A stretch of 64,000 nt of DNA from Metabacillus rhizolycopersici (GCF_020075705.1 NZ_JAIQUM010000008.1:69846-133845); one strand, 5' to 3'; positions 25,039 through 36,956 are shown, counted from the first letter of the stretch. Program-made: numbers and translations. Notes: generated by a model from the letters alone, not told the origin.

Positions 25039-26154
25039 CTATTCTAAAAAGTCCTTAAGACGCTTACTACGACTAGGATGGCGTAATTTACGTAGTGCTT
25101 TCGCTTCAATTTGACGAATACGTTCACGCGTAACACCGAAGACTTTACCAACCTCTTCAAGTGTTCTTGTTCTTCCATCGTCAAGCCCAAAGCGTAGACG
25201 CAATACATTTTCTTCACGATCTGTTAATGTATCCAATACATCCTCTAACTGCTCTTTTAATAATTCATATGCAGCATGTTCAGATGGAGAAGTTGCGTCC
25301 TGATCTTCTATAAAATCGCCTAGATGAGAATCGTCTTCTTCACCAATTGGAGTCTCTAATGAAACAGGCTCTTGAGCAATCTTTAAGATTTCCCTTACCT
25401 TATCTGGGGTTAATTCCATGTCTTCCCCAATCTCTTCTGGTGTTGGTTCTCTCCCTAGATCCTGCAGTAATTGACGTTGTACTCGTATTAATTTATTAAT
25501 TGTTTCGACCATATGAACTGGAATACGAATCGTTCTAGCTTGGTCAGCTATGGCACGGGTAATCGCTTGGCGAATCCACCATGTAGCATACGTACTAAAT
25601 TTGAAACCTTTACGGAAATCAAATTTTTCAACAGCCTTCATTAGCCCCATATTACCTTCTTGAATCAAATCAAGGAATAACATCCCACGACCAACGTATC
25701 GCTTAGCAATACTTACAACTAGTCGAAGGTTAGCCTCAGCAAGTCGTCGTTTCGCTTCCTCGTCGCCGCCTTCTATACGATTTGCAAGCTCAATCTCTTC
25801 ATCGGCAGATAAAAGGTCAACACGACCAATTTCCTTTAAGTACATACGTACAGGGTCATTTATTTTCACACCAGGAGGAACGCTTAAATCGTTTAAATCG
25901 AACTCTTCTTCCTTTGCAAGTTCTTTCACATCTGGATTATTTTCTGTCTCACCAGACTCACCTATTAATTCGACACCCTGTTCACCTAAAAATTCATAAT
26001 ACTCATCCATTTGGTCTGATTCGATTTCGAAATTAGCCATACGTTCTGATATTTCTTCATATGTCAAAACTCCACGTTTTTTCCCAATTTCAGTTAATTG
26101 CTCTTTCACCTGTTCAAAGGTTACTTCCGTTTCATGGGTTTGTTTATCAGCCAC
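25039..26154 (-). CDS. sigA: RNA polymerase major sigma factor SigA (RpoD)
   Basis: Primary sigma factor, 371 residues, the length of B. subtilis SigA. Region 1.1 is acidic. Region 1.2 contains [16 protein letters not shown]. Region 2 has [20 protein letters not shown] and [15 protein letters not shown] (-10 recognition). Region 3 has [14 protein letters not shown], and region 4.2 is the helix-turn-helix [20 protein letters not shown] (-35 recognition). The start is GTG at 26154 with GGAGGGGATCCT upstream; the longer open frame to 26181 includes that site and is rejected. It is downstream of dnaG in the classical macromolecular-synthesis operon. Confidence 0.98.
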   Translation of the reverse strand: MADKQTHETEVTFEQVKEQLTEIGKKRGVLTYEEISERMANFEIESDQMDEYYEFLGEQGVELIGESGETENNPDVKELAKEEEFDLNDLSVPPGVKINDPVRMYLKEIGRVDLLSADEEIELANRIEGGDEEAKRRLAEANLRLVVSIAKRYVGRGMLFLDLIQEGNMGLMKAVEKFDFRKGFKFSTYATWWIRQAITRAIADQARTIRIPVHMVETINKLIRVQRQLLQDLGREPTPEEIGEDMELTPDKVREILKIAQEPVSLETPIGEEDDSHLGDFIEDQDATSPSEHAAYELLKEQLEDVLDTLTDREENVLRLRFGLDDGRTRTLEEVGKVFGVTRERIRQIEAKALRKLRHPSRSKRLKDFLE

Positions 26155-26320
26155 AGGATCCCCTCCTTCCAAACTTATCACATTTTAAACTAAACAATCG
26201 GATTACTCATTAAAGGTCATATCCTATTTCTATTGAAATTGTGCTTTGCAGTTAGTTTGTTAACGCAACACACCAATTAAAAACTTATTGATCCTTGAAT
26301 CTTACATCGATTAATCATGA

Positions 26321-28135
26321 TTATGATTTGAGAGCTTGCTTTAATTGAATAATTTCCATCGCTATTTGCGCTGCTTCCTTATACAACTTGTTTCTTTCAG
26401 CTTCATTTTTTTCAACTTCTTTTTCTTTTATCATTAACATTTTTTGATGATTCAACACCTGTTTTATATAATCTGATATTTCTTGTTCACTTACTTCAGT
26501 GTTTAGCGAAATCATCGCAATGTTGGACACGATATGTTGTAACTCTGGACTTGGGAGTTTTGATAGAAATGAACTTACATTTTCTTCATTTCCTTCTTCA
26601 TAATAACCGTATAAATAAGTTGCAATTGCTTTATGCTCCTCAATATTAAATTGAAGCCCAAGTCGGTCGAGCACCTTTTCAGCAAAATCCTTGCTTCTAA
26701 GCATGTGTCCGATAAGCATTCGTTCAGCTGTATGAAATGCCGGGAGCAGCCTTTTCGATTGAATTGGTGCTCTCTTACGATGTTGTAGATCACTCTTATC
26801 TTGTTGTGGCACCTGTTGATGCTGACTTTTTTTTTCTTTCTGATGAAGTTGTTCTTTTAAAACCTCCATCGAAAGCTCAAATTCCTTTGAAAGCTGATTT
26901 AAGAAGATTTCTTTCTCAACAGCATTTTCTAACTTGCTAAGCTCGGTAATAACATTTTCAATAAACTGTAGTCTTTCTCCTTCATTTTGGAGATTCTTTC
27001 CTCTACGGAAATAATTCATTTTAAATGTCATTAATGAGACGCTTTCCCCTATTACATCGTTTTTGAATTTTTCTGAACCAAATTTTTTGATGTAGTCATC
27101 AGGGTCTAAACCATCTGGAATCATAGCTACTTTCACTTTACATCCAGCATCTTTTAATATTTTCGATGCCCTGATCGTCGCCTCAATTCCAGCAGAATCT
27201 GAATCATAGCAGATGGTGACTTCAGAAACATTCCGACGAATAATTTTTGCTTGATCTTCAGTGAGAGATGTTCCCATTGTTGCAATTGCCTGTTCTACCC
27301 CGGATCGGGTAGAAGATATAACATCTGCGAAACCTTCAAATAATATGACTTGTTGATTTTTCCGAATATGTACTCTTGCACGATGAAAATTATAAAGTAA
27401 TTTGCTTTTGTTAAAAATTTTTGTTTCAGGACTATTTAAATATTTGGGCTTTTCATCCCCTAATACTCTTCCTGAAAAAGCAATTGTCATCCCATGATGA
27501 TCCATAATCGGAAACATAATTCGATTACGAAAACGGTCGAAATAATCGTCTGAATTGTTTTTCTTAACTAACAACCCAGCCTCTTCCATTAAGGATGCAT
27601 CATATCCTCTTTTTACCAAAAACTTAGCGATGAAATCCCAAGAATCGAGAGCATAACCAATCTCAAATTCATCAATGACTTCTTTTGTAAATCCACGATT
27701 TAACAAATAATCAAAAGCGTGTTGACCCTCTTTTGTATTAACTAATAAATGATGATAGAATTTCTTTAATAGCTCGTGAGCCGCAATCATTTTTTCTGTA
27801 TCTTTTGAAACAGATGTAGTTTTTTCAGAAGGAGCTAAAGTTGGTAATTCAATATTTTCTTTATCGGCAAGATGTTGAGCAGCTTCAATAAACGTGTAGC
27901 CTTCATGCTGCATAAGAAAAGAAAACACATTCCCACCCGCTCCACATCCAAAGCAATGAAAAATTTGCTTATCAGCAGAAACTGAGAATGAAGGAGACTT
28001 TTCTCCATGAAATGGACATAATCCAAAATAGTTACGACCTTGTTTCTTCAATTGAACATATTCACTTATCACATCAACAATGTCAGAAGTTCTTTGTATT
28101 TTTTCGATTAATTCATCGGGAATTCGATTTCCCAT
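26321..28135 (-). CDS. dnaG: DNA primase DnaG
   Basis: Synthesises RNA primers at the replication fork; 604 residues. The N-terminal zinc domain has Cys40, His43, Cys61 and Cys64 (LCPFHGEKSPSF, FHCFGCG). The RNA polymerase core contains NRIMFPI and SGRVLGDEKPKYLNSPET, and the TOPRIM motif is VILFEGFADVI with DSDSAGIEA as the metal site. The C-terminal helicase-binding domain is helical. It lies 32 bases after yqxD and 166 bases before sigA on one strand, the yqxD-dnaG-sigA order of Bacillus. Confidence 0.97.
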   Translation of the reverse strand: MGNRIPDELIEKIQRTSDIVDVISEYVQLKKQGRNYFGLCPFHGEKSPSFSVSADKQIFHCFGCGAGGNVFSFLMQHEGYTFIEAAQHLADKENIELPTLAPSEKTTSVSKDTEKMIAAHELLKKFYHHLLVNTKEGQHAFDYLLNRGFTKEVIDEFEIGYALDSWDFIAKFLVKRGYDASLMEEAGLLVKKNNSDDYFDRFRNRIMFPIMDHHGMTIAFSGRVLGDEKPKYLNSPETKIFNKSKLLYNFHRARVHIRKNQQVILFEGFADVISSTRSGVEQAIATMGTSLTEDQAKIIRRNVSEVTICYDSDSAGIEATIRASKILKDAGCKVKVAMIPDGLDPDDYIKKFGSEKFKNDVIGESVSLMTFKMNYFRRGKNLQNEGERLQFIENVITELSKLENAVEKEIFLNQLSKEFELSMEVLKEQLHQKEKKSQHQQVPQQDKSDLQHRKRAPIQSKRLLPAFHTAERMLIGHMLRSKDFAEKVLDRLGLQFNIEEHKAIATYLYGYYEEGNEENVSSFLSKLPSPELQHIVSNIAMISLNTEVSEQEISDYIKQVLNHQKMLMIKEKEVEKNEAERNKLYKEAAQIAMEIIQLKQALKS

Positions 28136-28167
28136 GCTAACAACCCCGTGTTAAAGATATTCGATAT

Positions 28168-28634
28168 TTAATCGCATTCTCCTGCATCTTTCGACAAAAT
28201 CTTTTTCATTGTTGTGATAAAATGCAAAGTATCTTCTTCAGTGAATTTTTTTGGTCCTTTTGAATGCTTACCACCGCGCCTCTCCATCGCTGATAAATAG
28301 CGAAATTGAAGGGCAGTATCAACATTAGCTTCAGTATAGTGTTTCCCTCTTGGAGTAACAACAATTACGTCTTTGCTTAGCAAAAGACCAGCTAACCCAA
28401 TATCCTGAGTGATGACAATATCCTTTTTTTGAACATGATTGACTATGTATAAATCAGCCTCTTCCTTTCCGGTATCAACAAAGACCCACCTACCACCATA
28501 CGTTTTGTCAGTTGTATGATTATAGGATGCAACGAAGATGACTTCGATGTTGTGTACGCCTGCAATATTCATGATTTCTTGCTTAACAGGACAAGCGTCA
28601 GCATCAACATAAATTTTTATTGGTTTTTCGCCAT
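28168..28634 (-). pseudogene. yqxD: YqxD/YaiI family (UPF0178) protein with apparent frameshift near the start
   Basis: A PIN-like-fold protein of unknown function, first gene of the dnaG-sigA operon. From 28572 the frame is intact for 134 codons (VTPRGKHYTEANVD, LQFRYLSAMERRGGKHSKGPKKF). The family's conserved N-terminus, IKIYVDADACPVKQE, is encoded in the same frame just upstream (28620-28573), but that frame has no ATG, GTG or TTG after the preceding stop. An ATG at 28634 (MAKN) enters in another frame and stops after five codons. One extra A in the A5 run at 28624-28628 would join them as MAKKPIKIYVDADACPVK. A sequencing error, a real frameshift or an unusual start codon are all possible. 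Confidence 0.7.
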
Positions 28635-29075
28635 GTTTCTCTATTCTACATCACTCCGACAAAATCCTTCTTTAAAAAACTGTAAGAACTTAATATTCGC
28701 GGGAATCACCTTGAAATCCTTTGTCGAAAATTATTTTCCAATAAATCTTGACAGTTTACAATTAATAGTTTATTCCTACATGTCAAGTTCTAAACCTAAA
28801 AAAAATTTTTTATCACAATTTTTTATTATAATACAAAGTTATTTAAATTTCTATTGTTTTTTGATAGGTAAGGAGATGGAACCCGCTTATTTTTTTCCCG
28901 TATCAATACAGTTTTTAATGAAATGATTTTAGGCATTTACTTGGTGTAGAGCTTCCTTGTTCCTTTCCTTGTTGAAGCTGGGGATAAGCGTAGCTTCAAT
29001 AAGGTTTAAAAAAGGAAAAGGCTGACTCCTAAGTAAGTGTCAATTACTCATGAGCCACCCTCAACTATTTTATCG
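28635..29075. other. Gene-free A/T-rich gap between yqfL and yqxD
   Basis: No supported gene. TTGACA occurs on both strands facing inward (28748-28753 plus, 28786-28781 minus), but neither has a good -10 at 16-18 bases. An extended inverted repeat, ttgaagct (28972-28979) and agcttcaa (28992-28999) with ccttg/taagg flanks, follows the yqfL stop by about 75 bases and may terminate yqfL despite lacking a clear T-run. The promoter of yqxD-dnaG-sigA should be here. Confidence 0.5.
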
Positions 29076-29891
29076 TTATCCGTTTTGCTTATTCATTAAA
29101 TTTACGATAAGGTTCGCAGTTTCTTCCACTGCTTTATTGGATACATCAATAACGTTGCATCCTATTTTCTCAACAATTTTATCAAAATATTCTAGTTCCT
29201 CTTTAATACGATTAATATTTGCATAAAATGCCTCATCGTTAAGTCCTAATGATTTTAATCTTTCTTTACGAATGTTGTTAAGTTTTTCTGGACTAATCCG
29301 TAAACCAATACACTTTTGGGCAGAAACTTTATACAATTCCTCAGGAGGCTCGACTTCCGGAACAATTGGAACATTAGCAACCTTGAAGCGTTTATGTGCA
29401 AGATATTGAGATAATGGCGTTTTCGAGGTTCTTGAAACTCCGACAAGGACAATATCTGCTTTTAAAATCCCCCTCGGATCTCTTCCATCATCATATTTAA
29501 CTGCAAACTCAATTGCTTCTACCTTTTTAAAGTAATCATCATCAAGCTTACGAACTCTACCAGGCTCATATTTGGCTGCCTTTCCATATGACGTTTCCAT
29601 TTTATCAATTAATGGCCCAATAATATCATAATAAACGACACCAAGCTTTGTTGCCTCTTGTATCAAAAACTCTCTTAGCTCTGGTACAACAAGTGTAAAA
29701 CAAACAATTGCCTTATCTTCTTTCGCAAGTGAAAGAACCTCTAAAATGGTTCCTTTGTCTTCAACATATGGAATTCGTTTTATTTTCGTATTGGCTGAAG
29801 AACCATTAAATTGACTTGCTGCTGCTTTTACAACAAGCTCTGCTGTTTCACCGACAGAATCAGATATTACATAAATCAAACGATACCCCAT
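29076..29891 (-). CDS. yqfL: Putative pyruvate, phosphate dikinase regulatory protein (PPSR family), YqfL
   Basis: A 271-residue member of the DUF299 family of ADP-dependent serine/threonine kinases and phosphorylases that control PPDK or PEP synthase. The N-terminus [18 protein letters not shown] and the P-loop [18 protein letters not shown] (about residues 147-165) are the family marks, and [15 protein letters not shown] follows. AAAGGGGAT lies before the ATG. It is 24 bases downstream of ccpN, an operon that is conserved in Bacillus; there, yqfL modulates CcpN activity. Confidence 0.93.
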   Translation of the reverse strand: MGYRLIYVISDSVGETAELVVKAAASQFNGSSANTKIKRIPYVEDKGTILEVLSLAKEDKAIVCFTLVVPELREFLIQEATKLGVVYYDIIGPLIDKMETSYGKAAKYEPGRVRKLDDDYFKKVEAIEFAVKYDDGRDPRGILKADIVLVGVSRTSKTPLSQYLAHKRFKVANVPIVPEVEPPEELYKVSAQKCIGLRISPEKLNNIRKERLKSLGLNDEAFYANINRIKEELEYFDKIVEKIGCNVIDVSNKAVEETANLIVNLMNKQNG

Positions 29892-29915
29892 TATTTTATC
29901 CCCTTTTCTAAATAC

Positions 29916-30557
29916 TTAGCTAATAACTTCCTCATCAGCAAAGCTTACTAAGATTTTTGTCATGTTTGTTTTTGTAATTCTCCCAATTACCTCTAGACCC
30001 TTCTCTGATTCCTTTACAACTGGCAAGGCATCAATTTGCCTATCTATTAGTGCATTCGCCACATCTAAAATAAGATCATCCTGTCGACAAACAGTGATAT
30101 TCGGCATTCTTGTCATAATCATATTTACTGGAATTGATGTAAGCTCTTGATTACCGATACTAGCTCGTAATAAATCCTTCCGGGAGAGCACACCGACTAA
30201 GTAAGATTGATCATCAACAACAAACAATGTACCTACATCTTCTAAAAACATGGTAGTTATCGCATCATATACCGAAACTTTTACGCTTATTACAATTGGG
30301 ATTGACTGGTAATCCCTCACCAGAAGTTTTTTTAATTCGTCTGATAAAAACTGTGTATCCGTTTTACCTGTATAATAATAGCCAACTCTTGGTCTTGCTT
30401 CTAAATATCCAGTCATTGTTAAAATTGCTAAATCAGGTCGTAGCGTTGCTCTTGTCAGATGAAGCTGGTCAGCAATTAGTTCTCCAGTAATCGGACCATT
30501 CTCTTTTACAATCTCTAAAATTTTCTCTTGTCGTTTACTAAGCTCGATTTTACTCAC
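29916..30557 (-). CDS. ccpN: Transcriptional repressor CcpN (gluconeogenesis control)
   Basis: A 213-residue regulator with an N-terminal winged helix (about 3-60, KRQEKILEIVKENGPITGEL then QLHLTRATLRPDLAIL) and two CBS domains (about 80-135 and 140-205). In B. subtilis CcpN represses gapB and pckA in a CcpA-independent manner. The start is uncertain: tandem GTG codons occur at 30560 and 30557 and the only ribosome-like bases (AAGG) are too close to both. I use the second, giving MSKIELSKRQ as in relatives. Two palindromes and a TATAAT element lie upstream. It is the first gene of ccpN-yqfL. Confidence 0.93.
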   Translation of the reverse strand: MSKIELSKRQEKILEIVKENGPITGELIADQLHLTRATLRPDLAILTMTGYLEARPRVGYYYTGKTDTQFLSDELKKLLVRDYQSIPIVISVKVSVYDAITTMFLEDVGTLFVVDDQSYLVGVLSRKDLLRASIGNQELTSIPVNMIMTRMPNITVCRQDDLILDVANALIDRQIDALPVVKESEKGLEVIGRITKTNMTKILVSFADEEVIS

Positions 30558-30579
30558 CACCTTGCTTCTACTTTAGAGC

Positions 30580-30661
30580 GATACTTTAGTATCCAACTTA
30601 TGGATAATGAAATCTCAAAATGATCAAACCTAATTAGGTTATACTATATAAAATTATTATA
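30580..30661 (-). promoter_or_regulatory. ccpN promoter with two palindromes in the leader
   Basis: Minus strand TATAAT (30661-30656), with a weak -35 TTTTCA 16 bases upstream. Two 14-base palindromes follow downstream of the predicted start: AACCTAATTAGGTT (30627-30640) and GATACTTTAGTATC (30580-30593). They may be operators. Confidence 0.5.
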
Positions 30662-30738
30662 TACTTTATTATCATTTTGAAAAGTACTTTGTACTATCTT
30701 TCTTTCAGACCAGTTAAAAGTAGGTGAAATAATCTTCT

Positions 30739-30771
30739 AAAAAAATAGGACTGACTATATTTAGTCAGACC
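30739..30771 (-). terminator. Terminator of glyQS
   Basis: CTGACTA (30751-30757) pairs with TAGTCAG (30762-30768), with flanking GG/CC; the minus strand continues TATTTTTTT. It starts 36 bases after glyS. Confidence 0.85.
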
Positions 30772-30806
30772 CAAATAAGCGCCTATATTTGTATGTCACT
30801 TTTAAA

Positions 30807-32867
30807 TTATTTCACAATAATTACGTTCATTTTCGCAAAGGATTCAATCACATTTGAGAGTTTTACCATTTGAGCTAATCGATTCGCCTTGATTTTCTCA
30901 TCATCAGACATGACCATTGTTTGATCAAAATAATTATTTATAATCCCTTTTAAATCAGCTAATAATTGATAAACTTCTTCCTCTTTACCACTCATCTTAA
31001 GGGAGCTTATTCCATTCATTACATTGATATAAGCATCATGTAGTGAATTTTCAAGCTCACTTTCAAATAACGTCTCATTTATTTCTAAATCTACGCCTTT
31101 TTTCGCAATGTTCATCACTCGCGCAAGAGCCTCAACAGTTTCTTTAAAATCTTCTTGATTAGATTTTGTCTCGAGAACATTTGCCCGATTAACTAATGAA
31201 GTAACTTCCATGACAGATGATTCCAATACAGCATCAACTAAATCATGGCGAATATGTTCTTCTGCTAGCAAGTATTTCAAACGTAATTTAAAGAAAGAAA
31301 TGAGTTCTTGCTTAGCTTCTGCTGTTGCTTTATCACCATATAATCCAAGTGCCAGGTCGAATAATTCTGGTAGTTCAAGCGCCCATTTTTTCGCTAACAG
31401 GATTTGAACAATACCACTCGCCTGTCTTCTTAATGCATACGGATCTTGAGATCCTGTTGGAATTTTACCAATTGCGAAAAATCCTACAATTGTATCAAGT
31501 TTATCCGCTAGTGCTACTACTGCCCCAACTGTTGAAGCAGGTGCAACATCATCTGCATGACGAGGCTTGTAATGTTCATTTATTGCAATAGAAACGGCTT
31601 CCTTCTCACCGCTAATCCGTGCATATTTTTCCCCGATTTTCCCTTGCAGCTCTGGAAATTCGTATACCATATTTGTCACTAGGTCGAATTTACAGATGGA
31701 TGCAGCACGTTCGATATCGTGCTTTTCCTCATTACTTACATGTAGTTTATCTGCTAATAAGCTAGATAGTTTCTTGATCCGAGTAACTTTTTCACCAAGC
31801 GAACCTAATTCAAGATGGAAGACAATTTTATCTAGCTTTTGAACAGCATCTTCAATTTTCAGCTTTTGATCTTCTTTATAGAAGAAGTTCGCATCAGAAA
31901 GTCTAGCACGTAACACTTTTTCATTTCCTCTTGCAACATTTTCAAGATGGTTGTGATCACCATTCCGTACTGTTACAAAAAATGGTTGAAGCTCACCACT
32001 TTGGTTTCTAACGGGAAAATAGCGTTGGTGCTCTTTCATTGATGTCACTAAAACTTCATCAGGTAAAGATAAATATTCCTCTTCAAACTTCCCAAATAAT
32101 GCAGTTGGATATTCAACAAGGTTATTTACTTCTTCAAGAAGATCTTCATCAACTGGAATAACCCAATTTTGTGTATCCTCAAGCTGTGACAACTGAGCAC
32201 GGATGGCTTCTTTTCGTTTAACAGGATCAGCGAGCACAAATTGTTCTAAAAGGCTTGCTTCATATAAAGATGGTGCAGCAATTTCGAATTTATTACCTAA
32301 AAAATGGTGGCCGTAGCTATATAAATTCGTTGTAACTCCTACAATTTCAAAAGGAATAACCTCATTACCAAAAAGAGCAACAATCCATTTAATTGGTCTA
32401 ATGTAACGCATTTCTTGACTACCCCAACGCATGTTTTTAGGGAACGTTAAACTTGTTATTAATTGGCGAACTTCTGCTAATAGTGTAATCGAATCTTGCC
32501 CTTTAATAAACTTTTGCACATGGGCATACTCAACACCATTTATTTCTTTAAAGTAAATATCATCTACAGAAACTCCTTGCCCTTTTGTAAAGCCAATTGC
32601 CGCTTTTGACCAATTTCCCTCTGCATCTAACGCGATTTTTTTTGCAGGACCCTTCGCTTCTTCTTCAATATCAGGCTGTCTTTCTGCTACATCCTTCACT
32701 AAAACAGCTAGTCTTCGTGGTGTTGAAAAAGACTTTACCGTACCATAAGTAAGTTTTTTTTCATTAAGCCAGTTTTGTATCTTCTCTGAAAACTGATTCA
32801 TCGCATCAGTAACATAATGTGCCGGAACTTCCTCTAATCCAATTTCAATCAGGAAATCTTTACTCAT
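30807..32867 (-). CDS. glyS: Glycyl-tRNA synthetase beta subunit GlyS
   Basis: Beta subunit of the heterotetrameric alpha2beta2 glycyl-tRNA synthetase, 686 residues. It begins [20 protein letters not shown], typical of bacterial GlyS, and contains [20 protein letters not shown] and the HD-like [16 protein letters not shown] region. It provides tRNA recognition. Its ATG lies inside the last codons of glyQ (8-base overlap), so translation is coupled. It is controlled by the glycine T-box at 34027-34248. Confidence 0.97.
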   Translation of the reverse strand: MSKDFLIEIGLEEVPAHYVTDAMNQFSEKIQNWLNEKKLTYGTVKSFSTPRRLAVLVKDVAERQPDIEEEAKGPAKKIALDAEGNWSKAAIGFTKGQGVSVDDIYFKEINGVEYAHVQKFIKGQDSITLLAEVRQLITSLTFPKNMRWGSQEMRYIRPIKWIVALFGNEVIPFEIVGVTTNLYSYGHHFLGNKFEIAAPSLYEASLLEQFVLADPVKRKEAIRAQLSQLEDTQNWVIPVDEDLLEEVNNLVEYPTALFGKFEEEYLSLPDEVLVTSMKEHQRYFPVRNQSGELQPFFVTVRNGDHNHLENVARGNEKVLRARLSDANFFYKEDQKLKIEDAVQKLDKIVFHLELGSLGEKVTRIKKLSSLLADKLHVSNEEKHDIERAASICKFDLVTNMVYEFPELQGKIGEKYARISGEKEAVSIAINEHYKPRHADDVAPASTVGAVVALADKLDTIVGFFAIGKIPTGSQDPYALRRQASGIVQILLAKKWALELPELFDLALGLYGDKATAEAKQELISFFKLRLKYLLAEEHIRHDLVDAVLESSVMEVTSLVNRANVLETKSNQEDFKETVEALARVMNIAKKGVDLEINETLFESELENSLHDAYINVMNGISSLKMSGKEEEVYQLLADLKGIINNYFDQTMVMSDDEKIKANRLAQMVKLSNVIESFAKMNVIIVK

Positions 32868-33750
32868 GATGTGCTCCTCCTTCCTTTTTTAACATCGGGA
32901 AACCAAGTTTTTCTCTTTCATCGTAAAAAGTTTTCGCTACTTTGCGTGCTAAATTACGGACGCGACCAATATAACCTGTTCGCTCTGTAACAGAAATAGC
33001 ACCTCTGGCATCAAGCAAATTAAATGTATGAGAACATTTTAAAACGTAGTCATATGCCGGATGAACTAACCCTTCATCCATTTGACGATTTGCTTCTTTT
33101 TCATAGATTGAAAACAATTGAAACAGCATGTCCGGATCAGATGTCTCGAATGTATACTTTGAATGTTCATATTCTGGCATTAAGAAAATATCACGGACTG
33201 TGAAGCCATCTGTCCACTCTAAGTCAAAGACATTTTCCTTGTCTTGTATGTAAGATGCCAGTCTTTCAATTCCATACGTAATTTCTGCTGATACCGGCTT
33301 ACACTCTAAACCACCAACTTGTTGAAAATAAGTAAATTGGGTAATTTCCATCCCATCAAGCCACACTTCCCAGCCTAAACCAGCACAACCCAGTGATGGA
33401 TTTTCCCAGTTATCCTCTACAAATCGGATGTCATGTTTTAATGGATCGATCCCTAATGCACGCAAAGAATCTAAATATAATTCTTGGATATTATCTGGTG
33501 ATGGCTTCATGATAACTTGGAATTGATGATGTTGATAAAGTCTATTAGGATTTTCTCCATATCGTCCATCCGCAGGTCTTCTTGATGGCTCAACATAAGC
33601 GACATTCCAAGGTTCTGGTCCAATACTTCTTAAGAACGTATATGGACTCATTGTTCCTGCTCCTTTTTCAGTATCGTACGCTTGCATCAAAATACACCCT
33701 TGGTCAGACCAATGTTTTTGCAGCGTTAAAATCATTTGTTGAATATTCAT
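32860..33750 (-). CDS. glyQ: Glycyl-tRNA synthetase alpha subunit GlyQ
   Basis: Catalytic class II subunit, 296 residues. It shows the family's [30 protein letters not shown] block and motif-like [20 protein letters not shown]. The frame opens at a GTG (33759), but the ATG at 33750 follows GGAGG at good spacing and gives [14 protein letters not shown]. It is the first gene of glyQS. Between its start and the T-box terminator lies a complete family A repeat (33859-34020), so the message leader has more than 250 bases after the antiterminator. Confidence 0.97.
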   Translation of the reverse strand: MNIQQMILTLQKHWSDQGCILMQAYDTEKGAGTMSPYTFLRSIGPEPWNVAYVEPSRRPADGRYGENPNRLYQHHQFQVIMKPSPDNIQELYLDSLRALGIDPLKHDIRFVEDNWENPSLGCAGLGWEVWLDGMEITQFTYFQQVGGLECKPVSAEITYGIERLASYIQDKENVFDLEWTDGFTVRDIFLMPEYEHSKYTFETSDPDMLFQLFSIYEKEANRQMDEGLVHPAYDYVLKCSHTFNLLDARGAISVTERTGYIGRVRNLARKVAKTFYDEREKLGFPMLKKEGGAHHE

Positions 33751-33858
33751 TTGATACACCTCCGTAATTTTAAAACGTAAACTCCTCGTTCTGCAAATAA
33801 CTTGGGAGAGGAGCCGCTGTTGTCTTTCGTACTTCTAATTATTTCAACACAATATAGA

Positions 33859-34020
33859 ACAAAAGCACAAGCGTCTTGATCAACCTCGGGCAAATAAAGC
33901 GCTTTTGAATAGAAGGCGTACTTTGCCTTCAATTCAAAAGTGGCTTAGACCTAAGAGGGCCGGACGCTTGCGCTGGATGTCGTGCGCTTAGTCACAGTAC
34001 AAGAATTTTATAAATTCCTA
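33859..34020. repeat. Family A repeat, full copy inside the glyQS leader (tail type 1)
   Basis: Outer arms gcacaagcg / cgcttgcgc; inner arms cttttgaat / attcaaaag continuing to gaaggc/gccttc. The type-1 tail (gcttagtcacagtac) ends next to the T-box terminator. It would be transcribed in every glyQS message that passes the terminator. Confidence 0.9.
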
Positions 34021-34026
34021 AGCAAC

Positions 34027-34248
34027 AAAAAAAGCTCTCGTCCCTATGTCAAATGAATGACATAGGGACGAGAGCTTACCCGCGGTTCCACCCTATTTGC
34101 TTATCTCGACTTACTCGAGGTTTTAAGCCACTTTCATAAATTGCTCCAGAACGCCTTTCGTTACGTACCAATCCTTAGCTTTCACCATCCTAAGGTCGCT
34201 TACATTGGATTATCGTAAGTACTCTTTTCCTTCAACGCAGAAATGTTA
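34027..34248 (-). promoter_or_regulatory. Glycine T-box riboswitch of glyQS
   Basis: On the minus strand the leader contains stem I with the GAAAGGC segment (a likely GGC glycine specifier), then the invariant T-box AGGGTGGAACCGCGG (complement near 34080-34095). A long perfect terminator follows: arms 34034-34051 and 34058-34075, 18 bp, with seven T at 34033-34027. Uncharged tRNA-Gly binding would stabilise the antiterminator. TATAAT at 34255-34250 is the probable -10; the -35 is unclear. Confidence 0.95.
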
Positions 34249-34294
34249 AATTATAATTGCATCTTAATCTAAAAACAGGTAGATGTCAACTTAA

Positions 34295-34402
34295 GATAAA
34301 GCGAGACTTCCATCAGTGGGGGGTTTCTTTATCCCCTACCTTCGCTTCTTTGCTTACTCAAGCTTTGAGATGGGGGATTACTACCCGTTAATGCGGGATA
34401 AA
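34295..34402. repeat. Family B repeat, copy 3
   Basis: gataaagcgagacttccatc then agtggggggtttctttatcc at the left, cttcgcttctttgcttact inside and cccgttaatgcgggataaa at the right. It is a shortened version of the 46442 copy and lies upstream of the glyQS promoter. Confidence 0.8.
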
Positions 34403-34471
34403 CTACAGTACATTTTTTCAGCCTTAAAAATAGGATAAATCGCTATGTATAGAAAAATGACACTTTTCACC

Positions 34472-35224
34472 CTATAGTTTACCCTTCAATGAATCTAATT
34501 GATCTAAAAACCGTTTTGATTTAATCGATAAGCCAGAAAACTCATAATAATAAGCCTGAATCACATCTTTTAGTTCTTTCTTTGTTTCAGGCTTCACCGA
34601 TATGTTACCTAATCGATTTAAATCAAAATAATAAAAAAGGCGTAATAATTTAACGGTTGTTTGTGAAATCGGTAATCGATAGGGATCACGCTCGAAGCAT
34701 CTATGACAAATAAAACCACCTTCTCGAATTGAAAAGTGAAAAGTGCCATCTTTATTACCACATAAAGCACATCCATCGAGCTGGGGATGTAAACCTAATA
34801 CTGTTAACATTTTCATTTCAAAAATATTGAGCAAAATATCAGGATCAACTTCATCATTTAAATATTCAAGTGTCTGTTTTAGCAACTCAAATAAATAGGG
34901 ATTCTTTTCAAAATTCTCAGTGCTTTTGTCTAGTAGCTCTGCTATGTAAGAAGCGTAAGCAGTTAGAAAAATATCCTCTCGAATTCCTCTAAGTGAAAGG
35001 ATTGTTTCCCCCTGCTGAAGGCTTCCTAATCCACTTGATTTTTGAAATAAAAACGTTCCATACGTAAAAAGCTGGGTTATTGAGGTGAGACGACTATTTG
35101 GCTTTTTTGCACCTCTTGCCATTACCCCAACTTTTCCTAATTCTCGAGTATATATTGTTATTATTTTGTTTGTTTCACCGTAATCCGTTGATCGAATAAC
35201 AATGCCTTCACATTTTTGAAGCAA
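34472..35224 (-). CDS. recO: DNA repair and recombination protein RecO
   Basis: Recombination mediator in the RecFOR pathway, 250 residues from the TTG at 35224. It has an N-terminal OB fold ([20 protein letters not shown] and [14 protein letters not shown]), a helical middle and a zinc site with [11 protein letters not shown] and [10 protein letters not shown] (four cysteines). The open frame begins with another TTG at 35242; the TTG at 35224 follows GGTGAGGGA and yields [11 protein letters not shown], the family start. It is 31 bases downstream of yqzL. Confidence 0.92.
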   Translation of the reverse strand: MLQKCEGIVIRSTDYGETNKIITIYTRELGKVGVMARGAKKPNSRLTSITQLFTYGTFLFQKSSGLGSLQQGETILSLRGIREDIFLTAYASYIAELLDKSTENFEKNPYLFELLKQTLEYLNDEVDPDILLNIFEMKMLTVLGLHPQLDGCALCGNKDGTFHFSIREGGFICHRCFERDPYRLPISQTTVKLLRLFYYFDLNRLGNISVKPETKKELKDVIQAYYYEFSGLSIKSKRFLDQLDSLKGKL

Positions 35225-35255
35225 AATTCCCTCACCTTCCAAGGTTTAGGCAAGA

Positions 35256-35399
35256 TCAGGAAATTGGAAAATCCATTTCAGCTAGTTCATCATCTTGAGA
35301 ATCGGGTCCGTCATCATTCTCCTTTTCTAACTCTTTAAAAAGAAGGTACGTATCAATGCTACCTGTTTGCGAAAAGACCTTCCAGGTAAAATCCAACAT
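35256..35399 (-). CDS. yqzL: YqzL family small protein
   Basis: A 47-residue protein read directly from the sequence: it begins MLDFTWKVFSQTGSIDTYLL and ends EMDFPIS, with an acidic middle. ATG at 35399, TGA at 35258-35256, and AAAGGTGGGG upstream. YqzL of B. subtilis occupies the same place between era and recO and has the same start. Function unknown. The position and strand suggest co-transcription with recO. Confidence 0.85.
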   Translation of the reverse strand: MLDFTWKVFSQTGSIDTYLLFKELEKENDDGPDSQDDELAEMDFPIS

Positions 35400-35632
35400 A
35401 ATAACCCCACCTTTCAGTTGTTAAGACTAGCAAGCAATATATCCAATTTCTTTATTCTTTATCTTGACCTTCTACTCCCAAATTCATGTTAAACAATTTT
35501 TGCTAATCATACTTATGAATACTTAGGTTAAAAACAATCCTATTGAAAAATATGCTTTCGTAGATGTTTAGAAAATTATAAAATTCTTATAATGTGCATA
35601 AACATCAGGATAAGCAAAGTACTGACGATTTT

Positions 35633-36956
<1,324 letters not shown>

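Noticed and set aside
28748..28786. Inward-facing TTGACA elements as divergent promoters
   Set aside because: At 16-18 bases downstream the -10 positions read TATTCC and AATTGT, too poor to support a promoter call on either strand.
28516..28926. Plus-strand open frame of 136 codons opposite yqxD and through the following gap
   Set aside because: Its first part is antisense to yqxD and its end is low-complexity A/T sequence. It has no ribosome site at its start and no recognisable protein.
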